DNA from: Orobanche coerulescens
Lineage: Eukaryota > Streptophyta > Magnoliopsida > Lamiales > Orobanchaceae
Reading direction: 5' to 3'
NCBI GenBank assembly: GCA_033398695.1
Contig: CM065802.1
Coordinates: forward strand, 83,066,096-83,130,095
Length of the DNA: 64,000 nucleotides
Below the pieces are notes generated by a model that searched no databases, had not been told where the DNA came from, and was given only the letters and a program-made list of their open reading frames with translations. The translations under genes and the position numbers were made by a program. Below, piece after piece: positions 34,265 through 47,560 of this stretch. Position 1 is the first letter of the stretch. Each line of letters starts with the position of its first letter.

Positions 34265-35192
34265 CAGGGCCTCCAAATTATTTGAGACGGCCCTGATAAT
34301 AGTACTATACTGTATACTAGGTAATTATTTCGCTCCTTGGTGGGTGGCCGAAGCACGACAATGCTGTGCGGTGGCCGGAACTTGAAGTTGATTAATATTT
34401 TCTTTTTAAAAATTTTAATTGCTGTTTCCTTTCTTGTGCCTTTGTTGTCCTGGAGCATATGTGTGCTGCATGGCCAATCCTATCCCGATAAAAATGAGGT
34501 CTGGGACGAAACAAAAAAATGGGCCCTCAATGATTCGCCGTAAATACGCAATATATAAAAATAATTTTTTATTCATTAATAATTAAAAATAACTTCTTCC
34601 GGCATTTCTATTAGCAAAGTCGTCTATATGATCATTCAAATCAAGACTATCTAAAATATCTCGTTCAATACATAAAATTGCTAACCCATTTAATCTATCT
34701 TGCGACATTGACGATTTCAAATACGTTTTCAACAACTTTAACTTGGAGAAACTTCTTTCAGTTCAAGCTATATAGATCAGCATAGTCAACATGATTCGAT
34801 AAACAATTGCAACATTTGGATAAAAATTTGCACTTTTCACAAACTCAAAAATTTCAATAGCTGGTATCATATTCTTTGGCAAAGTCATTTGTAACACTTT
34901 TAATCATAAATAAATCATTTAAATCGACATCAGATAAATTACCATGAGTTGGTGTAGATTTTAAATTTGCACAACACTTTCTTAATTTATATCATTCAAT
35001 AATTTTAGAACATTCGAATCATACAAAAAAACAAGTATATCACCAAATGATTTCCATTTCTTCAAATCTGGATTATAGTTGGCCCATCTAAATTTTCTTT
35101 TACAATATAAATAATAGGGCACATCAATTTTTTTCCCCTAAATTATTGAGCCCTGGGCGATCCCCCTCCTCGCCTGCAGGGCCGGCCCAGTT
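34265..35192 (-). pseudogene. hAT transposon relic with C-terminal transposase fragment (zf-TTF/DUF4371 class)
   Basis: On the minus strand the region 34790-34560 reads the conserved hAT dimerisation segment: an RSFSKLKLLKTYLKSSM block followed by QDRLNGLAILCIERDIL, with one frame break upstream. This is the C-terminal region of plant hAT transposases with a TTF-type zinc finger. The right edge has GCAGGGCCGGCCC (35182-35194), and the left has CAGGGCC and GGCCCTG (34265-34295), hAT-type terminal motifs. GGGCCC-rich subterminal sequence near 34525 also fits. At under 1 kb, against several kb for an autonomous copy, it is an internal-deletion relic. Confidence 0.75.
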
Positions 35193-35336
35193 GCACTGAT
35201 AACACGTGTACATAGGTAAAATTATTACATGAATGAAAAACTAAAAAGCTGTGTATCTGTGAGGACCTAGGCCGCATTACATAGAGACCCTTGATGATCT
35301 AAAACTGCTATCCATTACAGACATGTAATATAATTA

Positions 35337-35539
35337 GGGGATGCTTGGTAAAATAAGAAGGAATGGAAAGGGAATGGGAAAGGGAATGGAAAGGAATGAT
35401 ACCTATACCACTCAAATTGTTGGGGTATGGGGGATTCCTCATTTTGGGGGAATTAGAGTCATAGTAGTGTAATTCCAAGCACACACTATGACTTTGATTC
35501 CCATACCTTACTCCCCAAACCCCTCAACCAAGCACTTCC
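35337..35539. mobile_element. Tourist-type MITE, 203 bp
   Basis: Ends GGGGATGCTTGGT and, inverted at the right, GGAAGTGCTTGGT, flanked by TTA on both sides (35334-35336 and 35540-35542). The TTA target and size fit PIF/Harbinger (Tourist) MITEs. The interior has GGAATGGAAAGGGAATGG-like repeats. Confidence 0.75.
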
Positions 35540-36215
35540 TTAGTATTTAGGGAAGACAATATTGATAAGAGTGCTCTAGGATGTATAATGACCCTAGATT
35601 TGTAAATATTTATTAGAATTATATTTATTCCTCGTTGATTATTATAATATGTGTATATTTTGTTGATATTATGATCGAAATAATTGGTGACGAATAAGTT
35701 ATTCAAATGTCTTTGGTTTAGTCACAGAGTGAAGCTTCAAGGGATTAATATACTAATATAAATTTGATAGATAATCACTATATGATTATATGTATGAATG
35801 GATTAAATTTATGAGTACAGGTCAATAAACACAATAATGGACATACTCGTATTGAGATCACCATCATTAGTAAATCTCAATACAATAATGGACATACTCG
35901 TATTGATAATCATAAAGGTTAGCTATCAGGATTAGTGTAATCGTGTAGATGATGATGAACAATTAAGATGGGATTTGTCCCACTCTTTCTGGGAGAGATA
36001 TCTGTTGGACCCTTTTGATAATTAGGACAGAAGAAAATGCATGTTCATGCTCAAATAAAGATTCATTTGATTCAATCAGTCTACTTCAGATCAAAAAGCA
36101 TAAATAAATGTGACTGTACACGTGACTTAGTTCAAGTATAATATCGTACGACGAAGGCATTTGACAGGTTAAAAGGATTGATAGACTACAAATTTATATT
36201 ATTTGGGTAGTCATA

Positions 36216-36628
36216 GGCCATGTTTGGCAAAAAGTAGCTTATAGCGGATAAACTAGCTTATAGCGGATGAGGTAGCGGATAGCGGATATCTAGCTAATTA
36301 AACTTAAAGTGTTTGGTAAAACTAGCGGTAGAAGTAGCTTATAAAGTAAAATTACATAAATATACGTTTGTAATTGATGCTTGAAAATGAGAGAGAAATT
36401 CATTTAATGGAGGATAAATGAGGAATCTATTTAAAGTAATGAGAATAAAATTGAGAGAAAAGATAAAAGGCTACAAGCTATAAGCTCACATGCTACTTCA
36501 AGCAGCATTTCAAAAGAATGCTATAAGCTACTGAAAAACGCTATAAGCTACCGTTGTCAAACACTTAATAATAGCTTATACTCTATAAACTATCCGCTTT
36601 TAAGTTCGCAGATTGACGTTGCCAAACA
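36216..36628. mobile_element. hAT-type MITE, about 413 bp
   Basis: Flanked by TAGTCATA (36208-36215) and AAGTCATA (36629-36636), an 8-bp duplication with one mismatch. The ends contain TGTTTGGCAA and, inverted, TTGCCAAACA. Near both ends are repeated TAGCTTATAGCGGATA / CTATAAGCTA motifs, typical subterminal repeats. There is no coding. Confidence 0.7.
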
Positions 36629-36908
36629 AAGTCATAATGTATTGATATTGACTGTCTTATGATTCACTACTTAACAAGGTATTAAATAATTGCTAGCGTA
36701 ATATAAGTTTTTTGGATCACACATATGAAAATTGAAGACAAGCACGAAGAAATCAACTGAAAGTAATAAATATACTATTGAGTATTATATGTATTAGGAG
36801 ATTAAAAAAAATAAGTAAATATATAATATAAGATATCATATATATTGTATTATTTAATACATTGGAAGTGACTAACTAAACACTAGCTTGACTTTAAGAA
36901 TTACTTAA

Positions 36909-37669
36909 GGGCTGTTTGTTTGGCTCTTAATGGTTACATTAAGTGCCTATCTCTGAATCGCTAAGAGGTCAGGACTGTTTGGCAAAAAAAATATGATCTC
37001 TTAATGGTTACAATAACCTCTTAACCATTAAGCATCCATACTCTCTCTCAGGCAAACAATTTCCAGATTTACCTCTCTTCTTAAATTAAGAATTATTATT
37101 CATAATTATTATTATTATTATTTAAATGAATTTAAATAAAAAATATTAGATATAATTATTATTATAATTTTCTAAATGAATTAAATTAAAAAATATTATA
37201 CATAATTATTATTATTAATTTAAATGAATTAAATTAAAAAATATTATGCATAATTATTATTATTATTTCAAATGAATTAAATTTGAAAATATTATACATA
37301 ATAATAATAATAATAATTATTATTATTTTAAATGAATTAAATTTAATAATATTATACGTAATAATAATAATTATTATTATTTTAAATGAATTAAATTTAA
37401 AAATATTATACACAATTATTTATAAAAATTAGGGTTTTTATTTATAAAAAGGAGAGGTTTTGGTACGCAAGGGGAGGAAAAATGGGATTTTTAATCGCTA
37501 CTTTTATACAGAAGGGTAACATGGTAATTTGTTACCATTCAGAGTTACCGTTCAGAACAGTTGCCAAACAACCAAATTTCATTCTGCACTCAACTATACA
37601 GAGTCTCTCAACCATTCTGGCCTCTCAACCATTCTGCACTAAATCATTCAGCAACTGCCAAACAACCCA
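36909..37669. mobile_element. Tourist-like MITE, 761 bp, with internal minisatellite
   Basis: Ends AGGGCTGTTTG and CAAACAACCCA with TTA on both sides (36906-36908 and 37670-37672). Sub-ends carry CTCTTAATGGTTAC and its inverted counterparts. The centre holds a tandem array (37085-37430). Confidence 0.7.
37085..37430. repeat. Minisatellite of about 60-bp units in the MITE
   Basis: Five to six units, each with (ATT)n, TTTAAATGAATTAAATT and AAATATTATACATAATTATT phrases. Confidence 0.8.
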
Positions 37670-38788
37670 TTAGTATACATAGGGGATCTATGACAATGAG
37701 TTGTCATAACAAGAATATACAACCCTAGACAAAGTGATGTAAAATTGGCCCCTCCTTCTACAATAGAGGATCCAGATCACCTGTCGCGTGTTCATTCCTT
37801 AGTTGATCTTGATAGATAGTGCAATTGTTCTAGCACGAAATTATTTGTTGAACTGTAGGAATCTAAGAATTCGGTTTGTGCAAATTATTCATGCGTGGAT
37901 CATCAAAAGAGGAAGCTAATACTCACCACTTCTCTAATCTAGACAAATTCATCAAATTAATAACCTTATTAATTAAATTAATAAATTACTACATCATATC
38001 CTCAATTGGGATTTTCTCTTTAATTCTTCCACTACATTTTACTAATGTTTGATATATGGATATATGAAAAAACATAATAGTAGTGTCAGAGCTAGGTCAC
38101 AAGTAATTTAATTATTTACCTAGAACGTATTTGTATGCTATACGTTATGTCCTTAATGATATTAATAAAATAGAGATTTTATAAATATTTTTCTGATTTA
38201 GATTAAATCGAAACGTCGAAAAATAATTTTTTGGACAGTTTTTGCAACTTGTTCTGTCAGGACTATTCCGTCGGGCCCACATGGTCGTGTGCGGAAGGTC
38301 ACAACATGTAATGTGGGCTACTGCCCGTGATTGTTGATTTAGACGAGCAAATTCCTTTTATATCAAAATGCCAGATAATTTTAATATTATAAATTTTATT
38401 AATTATGTGATTATTAATTGTGGTGTATATTGGGTGTATGGCATGATAATAATTGATCATTGTGAATGGATGTTTCAATTGAATTTTTGGCCGGTTTTAA
38501 CGACATTCATGTCGTTTAATTATAACTGATTTTACTGTATGTGAGTTGTCTATTTAACTAATTTATTTATTGATTTATGTCCTCCATGTTGTTTGCCCCT
38601 TTTGTAAGTTACTTTACTAGTGTAGTATAATTTTTTATTAATGTAATAAAGGCAAGAAGGGCAGATTTGAGGAGTCATTTGATCTTGTATGACGTTCCAA
38701 GGTATTGGGAGATCAATGAATACCAATTATAACCATTTAGATTGACTCTTGCGATTTTCATATTGGCTTATGAAAATCATGTGATCAT

Positions 38789-41091
38789 TGTAATACCCTG
38801 GATTTTTACCCCTAAGTAACTTTAAATTTTTGACCCGTTTGTGTGGATTCTTTTGTCCGTTTGTTGAACTTACGCAATCTTTCGTATTGTTCTATCATCC
38901 TTGTTGTTCCATTTTATCACAACTTTATTATTACATAATAATATTTTCAATATCGTTATATGTTACTATTGTTACCGTATGTTGATAATATTTCGGTATA
39001 ATACTATGATTGTGACCGGATCGCTTGATCAATCTAGATATTTACAACTCATATTTAGAGTATTGCACCACAGAAACATTCGGAATATGGATGGAGTACC
39101 AAAATGGTGTTAATAGAAACAAGAGTCGATATTTCGGTATAGTGCTATGCGCAAGGACTGACTTTGATCAGTCACCATAAATTCTATAAAAATCTAAAAA
39201 TTCTAAAATTTTATAGTATTATATATTATTGAGTTAGCTTCCCAACGATTCAAACAATGAGTCATTTGAAGTCCGTACGAGAAAGTTATGCTTAAAATAA
39301 GATAAGGGTATCAATCTGCCGCGATGCAAATTACCGAAATGCCCTTAAAACAGACTTAAAGGGCTATAAATACCCCTTGACTGATCTCTGGTGCATTCCA
39401 GCACCTTCTCTCGACCTCACTTCGTCTCTTACCAGAAATCTTCATCCTTGAACTCAAATTTGAGCCATAAGCATGTTTCTAACATCATGGAATCAAGATA
39501 TCAAATCCGTTGTTGAAGAATCGGCCATTTCCTAGCTGAATCAAGGTATCTGGTTGGAGTTCTTCAAGTTCTTTCAAATGATTCTTACTAATTCTTGTTT
39601 CTAGGACGGTTCTTAGATGTTCTTGAGTGGTTTTCATCGATTCTAGCGTGGTAGAGATCGAATTCTTCAACCATATCATTTCTTATACACAAAATGCCCG
39701 CTAGTTGTTCGATAAAAATCTCCTTAGAGTATGGTTTCGAATTTCAATTGTTATCTTGATCAAAATCAGTAGCTCTGATATGAATCTTGCTACATTGATC
39801 ATTTTAGGTTCGAAAATTGGGTTTGATAGCCCCTTGTCCGAGTTTTACCGAACTAGTTAAACCGTCGAATTACAGACAAGTATTTGATTATGTTTATGTA
39901 TTATCTTGCAATTTAAAGTGCACAAATGTGTTTTTGGAATTGAATTATTTGTATTCTGACTTTCACTAATGTTTATTGATATTTTAAAATATTTTTGGGA
40001 ATATTTTCCAAACAAATAAATGAGTTTTCAAGTTTGAAAAATAATAATTACAAACGATGTTTAAAAAGAATTTTCAAAAGGTTTTTAAAAAAAAACTGAA
40101 AATGGTTCTTCAAAAAAATCAAGGACTGGTCTTCTTAAATTGAGATGATGACATTTCATAAATATTTTGTTGGAAATGGTTTGGAGATATTGCCTCTGAT
40201 TATGATTGAAAAGCATAGTTGTCATGTTTGATTATTTAAAACTAGAGTCGTCAGAGTATGTGGCATCGGACTGTGATTTCTGTGAAATGTGGTTTGTGAC
40301 ATGTGGTCACTGAGTGTGTGTGAATCGAGTAAAACCAGTGAGGGTTCCTTGGGGTCTGCTAGACCATTTTTTTCTACGGATCACTCGATGGGGTTATACA
40401 ACCAGAGAGGGCCTGACGAGGACTCACTGGGGTGTGTATCTTGCGTGAGGTACAGGGCCAGTATAGCCCGGGAGGTTATTTTGTGATGATGGTACGCGTA
40501 TTATTCCGGAATAATGACGTGGGTTATGATGCTGCTGTCACGATACTGTTGAGACGTTGGTAAATGATGGTTATTCTTTTCTCTGGTATTTTTACTGTAC
40601 TCGGCCCTATGTTTATTATTATTGCACGTTATACATACTCACGTATTAAATAATCATACCGACTATTTGCTGACCCCTTCGGGGGTGGATACATTTTTGT
40701 GTATTCAGGTACAGGTCTTAATGGCGAGTCAGCACAGGGCAGACACGAGCTTGGTGGGCACCAGTGATATCATGTATTATTTTGAGTCTGTGGTCGTCGG
40801 TTGTTAAATGAAGTCGTGTTTTATTTTGTTCTCGCGCGAGTACCATCGTGTCATATATATGGTATGTTGTTCAGTTGTTTTGGTGATGTTGTTGTATCAG
40901 TTGTGGTTCTCCGGAACAGTGCATCTTTTGGTGTTGTGATGCATATGATTTAATGTCGAGTACTGTTAATGTGTGTGAATGTCTTGGTTTTAAATTGAAA
41001 AAAATGTGGCTTTATGTCGGTCTAAGCCTGGTAGAATCTCCAAAAGAATCTACGGCGATGTAATATCTCCATATATCACGGTGGTATTACA
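38789..41091 (+). mobile_element. Element A: chromovirus-like LTR, 2303 bp, with primer site
   Basis: Starts TGTAATACCCTGG and ends CGGTGGTATTACA (terminal TGTAA / TTACA inverted). A TATA box (CTATAAATACC, about 39364-39374) lies mid-LTR. The 3' end resembles those of B, C and E (TCTACGGCG then GTAATAT). The primer site follows and then about 100 bp of internal sequence before element B cuts in, so this is the 5' LTR of a plus-strand Ty3/gypsy element. It lacks the palindrome array. Left flank ATCAT is the presumptive target duplication; the right end is not in view. Confidence 0.8.
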
Positions 41092-41096
41092 GAATA

Positions 41097-41113
41097 TGGT
41101 ATCAGAGGTTAGC
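41097..41113 (+). promoter_or_regulatory. Primer binding site of element A (tRNA-iMet type)
   Basis: TGGTATCAGAGGTTAGC starts five bases after the LTR. The first eleven bases are a perfect match to the initiator tRNA-Met complement. Confidence 0.8.
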
Positions 41114-41197
41114 TTTATGGATGTATTTTGGGTCTGTTAAAGGTTGAGTCGGTCGTCTATTTATGATGTCACTGGTTTGTTGCCACCTCGTGCTGTC

Positions 41198-41653
41198 TGT
41201 AACACCCCCAATCCGCTCAGGGATATTACACGCCGTAGAACCTTTCCTCAAGGATCTACCAGGCTGGTAACAACATATAACAACTCAACCATGCCTTTAA
41301 GGCTAAAATGACTCAGTAGACCGATTTGGTCTTTCAATAAATACTTACAACTCGAATACAACTCATGCCCACGCAGTGGTCAAAATACAACCGCACCGTC
41401 TGGCGGGAAACAAATACTGCAGCGGAAAAGAAAATACAACTAGACCAATACGACATCAACGGATCCTCGTGTGATTAGTATCGTTCATCTTTCATCATCC
41501 TTCGTGCCGACCCTGTGCCATGCTCCAAAACCTGAATGCAAAAATAGACATCCACCCCCCGAATACTCGGGGGTTAGCAAAACTCCACTGTTTTGCTAGT
41601 GCAAGTACAAGTGCAAAAATACGAGCCATACAATTCACATTCCACGAATAACA
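41198..41653 (-). mobile_element. Element B LTR, U5-side fragment
   Basis: Begins TGTAACACCCCCAATCCGC, the inverted LTR end of a minus-strand element; TCTACGGCG and GTAATATCC on the minus strand resemble the end of LTR A. It is cut by element C at 41654, and the TAACA at 41649-41653 is the target duplication of C. The rest of B resumes at 51631. Confidence 0.75.
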
Positions 41654-44054
41654 TGTAACACCCCAAACTAGGCGGATATTACAGTGCCGTGAATCCCCGA
41701 CTGGGACCCACCAGGCAAATGAAAATGATGAATTAAATAATATAATTGTAGTACCGAACCACATTATATTACCAAACACTCCGATGAGGAGTTTAAGTAC
41801 AACACACCAGGACAATACCGAATACTAGTGTATTTTATATGAAGATAAAATACACCACCCTGAATAAATAAACATTACAAACGGAATTTGCAGCGGAAAA
41901 TACAAATGGCAGAAATAACTGAAATGACTGAAATGACTGAAAATGACTGAACAAACGGAATGACTGGGGCCCCTACTAGTATCACTGGGACTCGTCGCCG
42001 TCAACATGCTCTTCCCGTGCCTTTGCCTTGCCGTGACCTGAAAACCAAAATCCCCCAACGGGGTCAGTTACACAGAACAACAATCCTCAAGAGTTGAAAT
42101 TACACAATCATGAATTAACTGAAGTTATGAAATATTCTTAATTATGAATTACGCTGAAGAGGAGTACCATAGTACGCCCGTAATGTTCTGTGCAAGTGTA
42201 CAAGACGAATGTCCGGACACATCCGTCCTTGTACCTAATTAGTCTCACGGAGGTAAGCGTTACCGTGTGCACAGTCCAATGTATCGGTGAACCCAATACA
42301 TGACCATCGTGTGCCCGACTAAAAATTCCACACAGCCACACCCGGCCACGCAATATGAACCCGGAAGGTCACATGAACGAGAATGACCATGATGAATACC
42401 AATGAATAATAATTAAACAAAACCAAGATGACTCACCGATATGAAAGTAATAGTGACGTGATTGATAACCCAATGAAATGATTTGGAACCGTCGTTCCTC
42501 GTGAATGACATGATTATTCGACAACCACAAGTCTCAAAATGATTAATATTATGATGAATGAATTATGATTATGAGCAATCAACAACTAAAGGAATGGGTA
42601 TCCTTTTAACCGAGTAAGAGTTAACTTACACAATACCGATGACAAAGTCCTTCCACGAACAACGTCTGTCGATATACCGTCGCTCGAACAACCTTGAATA
42701 ACAACAATTACCAACAACCGATCATTACGCAAATCAAAAGCGATCATAATCGACTCAAAGCGTCGACACAACGATATCCGAGCTCGAATGAATCGAAACC
42801 AACTCCAAGATGAGTATTTCAAACCATCAAAACACTTTCAAGGATATCAATAATCCATTAGGAATCTATAACTCATGATTACAACAACATCAATCGGAAA
42901 ATCCCCAATTAACCGAAGTCAACCCCAAGGGTTCTTGAAATAATTCCGAAAATAACCATTAAATCCGTAGGAACGTGTTTATACAAGTTAGATAATCCAT
43001 AACTAACATATTCCAATGATAATCCAAGCTTACGAAGAAATCAGAAGGAAAACCCCAAAAATCCGAAATTCTAGATCCAAGAGATTAATACCTTTGATTC
43101 GATGTGATGAAGATGATGAAATGATGATCAATCCGAAAGATGAGCTTGAAGATGATGATTGATAATTACACCTCGAAGAATCCTCTCCGAATCGCTCGAA
43201 ATCGCCCAAAACTACCGAAGGAATGAAATGAGATAAAAATGACGAACTCGAGACTAAAGCTGTCAATTTATACTCGGTCGAGTTAGCGTCGCTAGCCCTT
43301 GTGCATAGCGTGCGCTAACGAGTAATTTGGGTAGTCCGGTACCACTGTCCGAACACGGTAGCGCGCTACGTACCTTTTTGTAGAGTGCGCTACGGACATA
43401 CTAATTGCGTGAGCTAATATCCATTGTTAGAGTGAGCTAGCGAAATATTTGACGCCTTGATGGAGTCCGTAAAACTGTATGACCTCGATCGACCCCAATA
43501 GCGTGCGCTACAACCATTGTTTAGCGTGCGCTAATATATCGGTTGCGTCGCTAACAACAATGCATAGCGTACGCTATGAATTAACCCGGTGCGATCCGGT
43601 AGCCACCGGACTCAACCCGATCCGTCCCTAGCGCGCGCTACTCCACACATATAGCGTGCGCTACTACAACCCGTTAGCGCGCTACTTACCACTCGTAGCG
43701 TGCGCTACAAATATTCTCACTGCAGTCCGGTACCTTCGGATCGCGGCCAAGGTAGCCTTAGCGTGCGCTAAAGGCGGCGATAGCGTGCGCTACCTATACC
43801 CGATTAGCGTACGCTAAAAGGAGTATGTAGCGTGCGCTACTCCTCAAGCACAGCTTGCAACGAAAATGACAATGATGATAAACACGGCACGAAACTCCAA
43901 TCAGATTAGTGATGAATGACGATTGATACACGATACAATTACTCTGAATGATAAATACCATGACTGAATATGAGTGACAAATGATCAATGATGATTGAGA
44001 TTACTGAGTATCAATTACTGAATGATAATTACTGAGTTACAACCGGGTATTACA
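41654..44054 (-). mobile_element. 3' LTR of element C, 2401 bp
   Basis: Matches 49235-51630 over its whole length apart from scattered small changes, most at CAG/CTG triplets. It has the palindrome array 43284-43838 and a minus-strand TATA box (TATAAATTG, about 43264-43272). Confidence 0.92.
43284..43838 (-). repeat. Palindrome array, GC-core type (3' LTR of C)
   Basis: About eighteen units of TAGCGTGCGCTA or TAGCGCGCGCTA. Several are altered or shortened compared with the other LTR (for example TAGCGCGCTA and TAGCGTCGCTA), suggesting local errors. The interleaved phrase AGTCCGGTA differs from AGTCCAGTA in the 5' LTR. Confidence 0.85.
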
Positions 44055-44070
44055 TACACCCCCCTTAAAA
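44055..44070 (-). promoter_or_regulatory. Polypurine tract of element C
   Basis: The minus strand reads TTTTAAGGGGGGTGTA directly before the 3' LTR TGTAATACCC. It is the plus-strand primer for reverse transcription. Confidence 0.8.
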
Positions 44071-44087
44071 GAGTTTCGTCCCCGAAA

Positions 44088-45627
44088 CTAAGGGTCAAAC
44101 AACTCGGGATAACTCCCTCGCATACTATCCTCGGTTTCCCAAGTAGCCTCTTCGACTCCGTGTCTAGACCACTGAATTTTAACCAAAGGAATCGTCTTAT
44201 TCCTCAACTGTTTGATTCGCCGCTCTAAAACTCGTATAGGACGCTCCTCATATGAATGATCGTCGGCGATCTCGATTTTGTCGAACTGAAGTATGTGACT
44301 CGGGTCGGCAACATACTTCCGCAGCTGAGAGACATGAAACACATTATGAATTCGGCTCAACGCCGGAGGTAAAGCCAATCGATAAGCTAACTCGCCTACT
44401 CGATCCAAAATCTCAAACGGTCCAATGAACCTCGGACTCAACTTCCCTCTCTTCCCAAAACGGAAGATACCACGACTCGGGGATACCTTGACCAACACGT
44501 GGTCACCTGCCTCGAACTCTAATGGTCGACGGCGGTTATCTGCATATGATTTACTCGCCGACTCGAGTGTCAACAAACGACTCGATCAAAGCTACCTTCT
44601 CACGGCGGCTATAAGCATATCGGGCTCGGTGCCCAATGATTCGACAAGTCGTCCCAACACAACGGAGATCGACAACGACGACCATACAAGGCCTCGTAAG
44701 GTGCCATCTTGATCGAAGCATGCCAACTATTATTATACGTGAACTCGATCAATGGTAGTTGGGCTTCCCAATCGTCTTTCCAATCGAGGACGCATGCCCT
44801 CAACATGTCCTCTAAGGTCTGAATCGTCCTCTCTGATTGTCCGTCGGACTGAGGGTGAAAAGCGATGCGAGATTAAGCTGGGTTCCCATAGCGCGATGAA
44901 CTGATTTCCAAAAGTGCGACACAAACCGTCCGTCACGATCGGAAACGATACTTTTAGGAGTACCGTGGAGTCTGACTATCTCTTTGATGAACAGTTGGGC
45001 AAGTCTCTCGGGACCCCATGTTTCCTTGATCTCAAGGAAATGAGCTGATTTGGTTAAGCGGTCCACGATCACCCAGATCGTGTTCATGCCACGATGACTC
45101 GTCGGCAAACTCGTGATGAAATCCATAGAAATGTCTTCCCACTTCCATTCGGGAATAGGAAGGGGTTTCAGCATACCCGCCGATCGCTGATGTTCAATCT
45201 TAACTTGTTGACAGGTTAAGCATCTCGAAACAAATTCGGTGACTTCACGCTTCATATTACTCCACCAGTAATTTTGTTTCAAGTCCTTGTACATCTTGCT
45301 AGACCCCGGATGAACAGAATAAGGGGTAGCATGACCTTCTTTCAAAATCGAGTTTTTCAACTCGTCATTCGCCGGTACGCACAACCGATTCTTAAAACGC
45401 AGAAGTCCATCCTCGTGGACCACAAATCCAGGGGCTTTCCCCCGCGCCACATCCTCTCGGATGCGCAACAATGATGGATCCAAACCCTGATTCTCTCGGA
45501 TTTCCTCCTCGAGTGACGATGAAATCTCTAACATACAAAGCTGCCCCTGAACTCGGCTGAAGCCGACCTCGATCTCGAGTCTAAGGAATTCTCTTTGAAG
45601 CTCCTTCGACGTTAAGCAGGCAAGCAT
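44088..45627 (-). pseudogene. Element C integrase and chromodomain
   Basis: The minus strand encodes the integrase N-terminal zinc region (HP..S..MY...K..YWW, then CLTCQQVK), the core with MDFITSLP and VSDRDGRF (first two acidic residues), and, after a frame break near 44812, IEFTYNNSWHASI and PYEALYGRRCRSP. A further frame carries the GPF/Y module (RFIGPFEIL) and a C-terminal chromodomain (EERPIRVLERRIKQLRNK, then IQWSRHGVEEATWE). Integrase joins element DNA to the genome; the chromodomain is known in chromoviruses to target heterochromatin. Three frames are needed to read it, so it is scored as broken, although the breaks could be sequencing artefacts. Confidence 0.88.
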
Positions 45628-45742
45628 CTGCTCTGAACGGACTTACGACTCAAGGCGTCGGACAACATTCGCCTTGCCGGGTGGTAAAGGATCTCGATAT
45701 CATAATCTTTGATTAATTCCAACCACCGTCTCTGGCGCATAT

Positions 45743-47112
45743 TTAACTCCTTCGAGTAAATATATACTTTAAGCTCTTATGATCGGTGAATATCGATGTA
45801 ACGCCATAAAGATAATGACGCCAAATTTTCAAAGCGAACACCACGGCTGCTAGCTCCAGGTCGTGGGTCGGATAATTAATCTCGTAAGGTCTCAATTGCC
45901 GTGAAGCATAGGCAATAACCTTCCCGTTCTGCATGAGTACACATCCGAGACCCTGTCCGGACGCATCACTATAGACCACAAATCCTTCCGTCCCCTGCGG
46001 CAAGGAAAGTACAGGTGCTGACATTAACCGGCTCTTGAGTTCCTCAAAACTCCATTGACATGCGTCGGACCACGTGTATTTCTTATCCTTCCGCAAAAGG
46101 TTCGTTAAGGGTTGAGCGATTCGAGAAAATCCCTCTACAAATCGCCGATAATAACCCGCTAATCCGAGGAAACTTCGGATTTCCTTAACGTTCTTCGGAG
46201 GTAGCCAATCTCGAATAGCCTCCGTCTTCGAGGATCGACACGAACTCCGTCGATGAAATTACATGTCAGAAAAGTCACTTGGACATCAACTCACATTTAG
46301 AAAATTTCCCATAAAGTTGTTCTCGTCTCAACACGTCGAGCACTAGATGAAGGTGAAACTCGTGTTCCTCCCGGTCACGAGAATAAATCAAAATGTCATC
46401 GATGAAGACAACAACAAACCGATCCAAAAAGTCGATGAAGACCCGATTCATTAACTCCATGAATACCGCAGTGTCATGAGTCAATCCGAACGGCATAACC
46501 CCCAACTCCTAAGGTCCATAGCGCCTGCGAAAGCAGCTGTTCTCGCGATATCCGACTCTCGAATCCGCAATCGATGATATCCGGATCTTAAGTCGATCTT
46601 GGAAAATCTTGAAGCTCCCGAAGTTGATCTAAGAGATCGTCAATACGGGGTAAGGGATACTTATTCTTGATCGTCACCTGTTCAACTCCGATAATCAATA
46701 CATAAGCGGAATGAACCATCCTTCTTCTTGACAAACAACAACGGTGCTCCCCACGGGACGCACTCGGTCGGATATAACCTTTCTCGAACAATTCCTCAAG
46801 TTGGTTCTTTAATTCCTGCATTTGGTCGGGGCCATCCCGTGCGGTGCCTTCGATATCGGGGGCGTACGTGCTCCAACTCAATCGTGAATTCCACATCCCT
46901 CTGTGGAGGCAAACCAGTAACTCGTGCGGAAAAACATCGGCATATTCCCTCACTACCGGAATATCCGTCAACATTATTGATGATTTCTCGGTTTTGGCCA
47001 TATAGCACCAATAACCGACACATCCTCGATTGAGTAACCTTACAACTTTCATCGAATTAATGACCTTACGAGCAGTAGGGATTACCTCCACGAAACACAC
47101 ATTCAACCCCAT
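45743..47112 (-). pseudogene. Element C reverse transcriptase and RNase H
   Basis: The minus strand has the RT start ([41 protein letters not shown]) at 47112-46588. The palm follows, with [20 protein letters not shown] and the catalytic box [11 protein letters not shown] (FIDD about 46395-46406). RNase H is at 46096-45743 ([15 protein letters not shown], then [20 protein letters not shown]). It copies the element RNA into DNA inside the particle. The parts lie in different frames, and a QAP-type residue in the palm motif is changed (THDTAVF). Confidence 0.88.
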
Positions 47113-47560
47113 CGTAAATGCGAAATGATAGTGACCATGCGCTTACGGACACTAATGATGGCATCATGACGATCCATCCAATCAATACCCAAGATGATGT
47201 CGTCCCTCGGCAAATCTACCACGATTAGGTCCGCGGCCATACACGACCATGGCCCAGATCGGACAATTACGAATCTCACGATTCGATAATTCGTCTACCA
47301 TCATGTAGGCCGATGACATAAGGCTCACAACTAGTAGCACTACCCGGGCGTAGTCTACTCAAACATGACTCGGAAATGAATGAATGCGATGCACGGTATC
47401 AAAAAGGGTACACACGGTTGAGATAGAATATCGAGTGTACACGAGATCATTCGGGCCTCTGGATCATCGGTCTTCTTCATCTCATAAATCCGGGGCTTGC
47501 TAGTCCGACAGGACGCTCCGTCTGGCGGCTAAAAGCTCCACCTTTAGTCGCTCTGTCATT
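47113..47560 (-). pseudogene. Element C protease/linker region, frame-broken
   Basis: The minus strand near 47210-47140 reads DDIILGIDWMDRHDAIISV, the conserved stretch between protease and RT of Ty3/gypsy. The protease active-site DSG-type motif is not clearly readable; frames are disrupted by small indels. Confidence 0.6.

Larger units (their letters stand above)
35193..38788 (+). other. LTR-like background DNA carrying three MITEs
   Basis: Outside the MITEs the sequence has a 28-bp direct repeat beginning CAATAATGGACATACTCGTA (35832 and 35884) and, near 38080-38095, TAGTGTCAGAGCTAGG, which looks like a decayed initiator-tRNA primer site (TGGTATCAGAGC). This suggests an old LTR ending near 38075. 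I could not find its start or a second copy. From 38096 to 38788 nothing is recognised. Confidence 0.3.
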
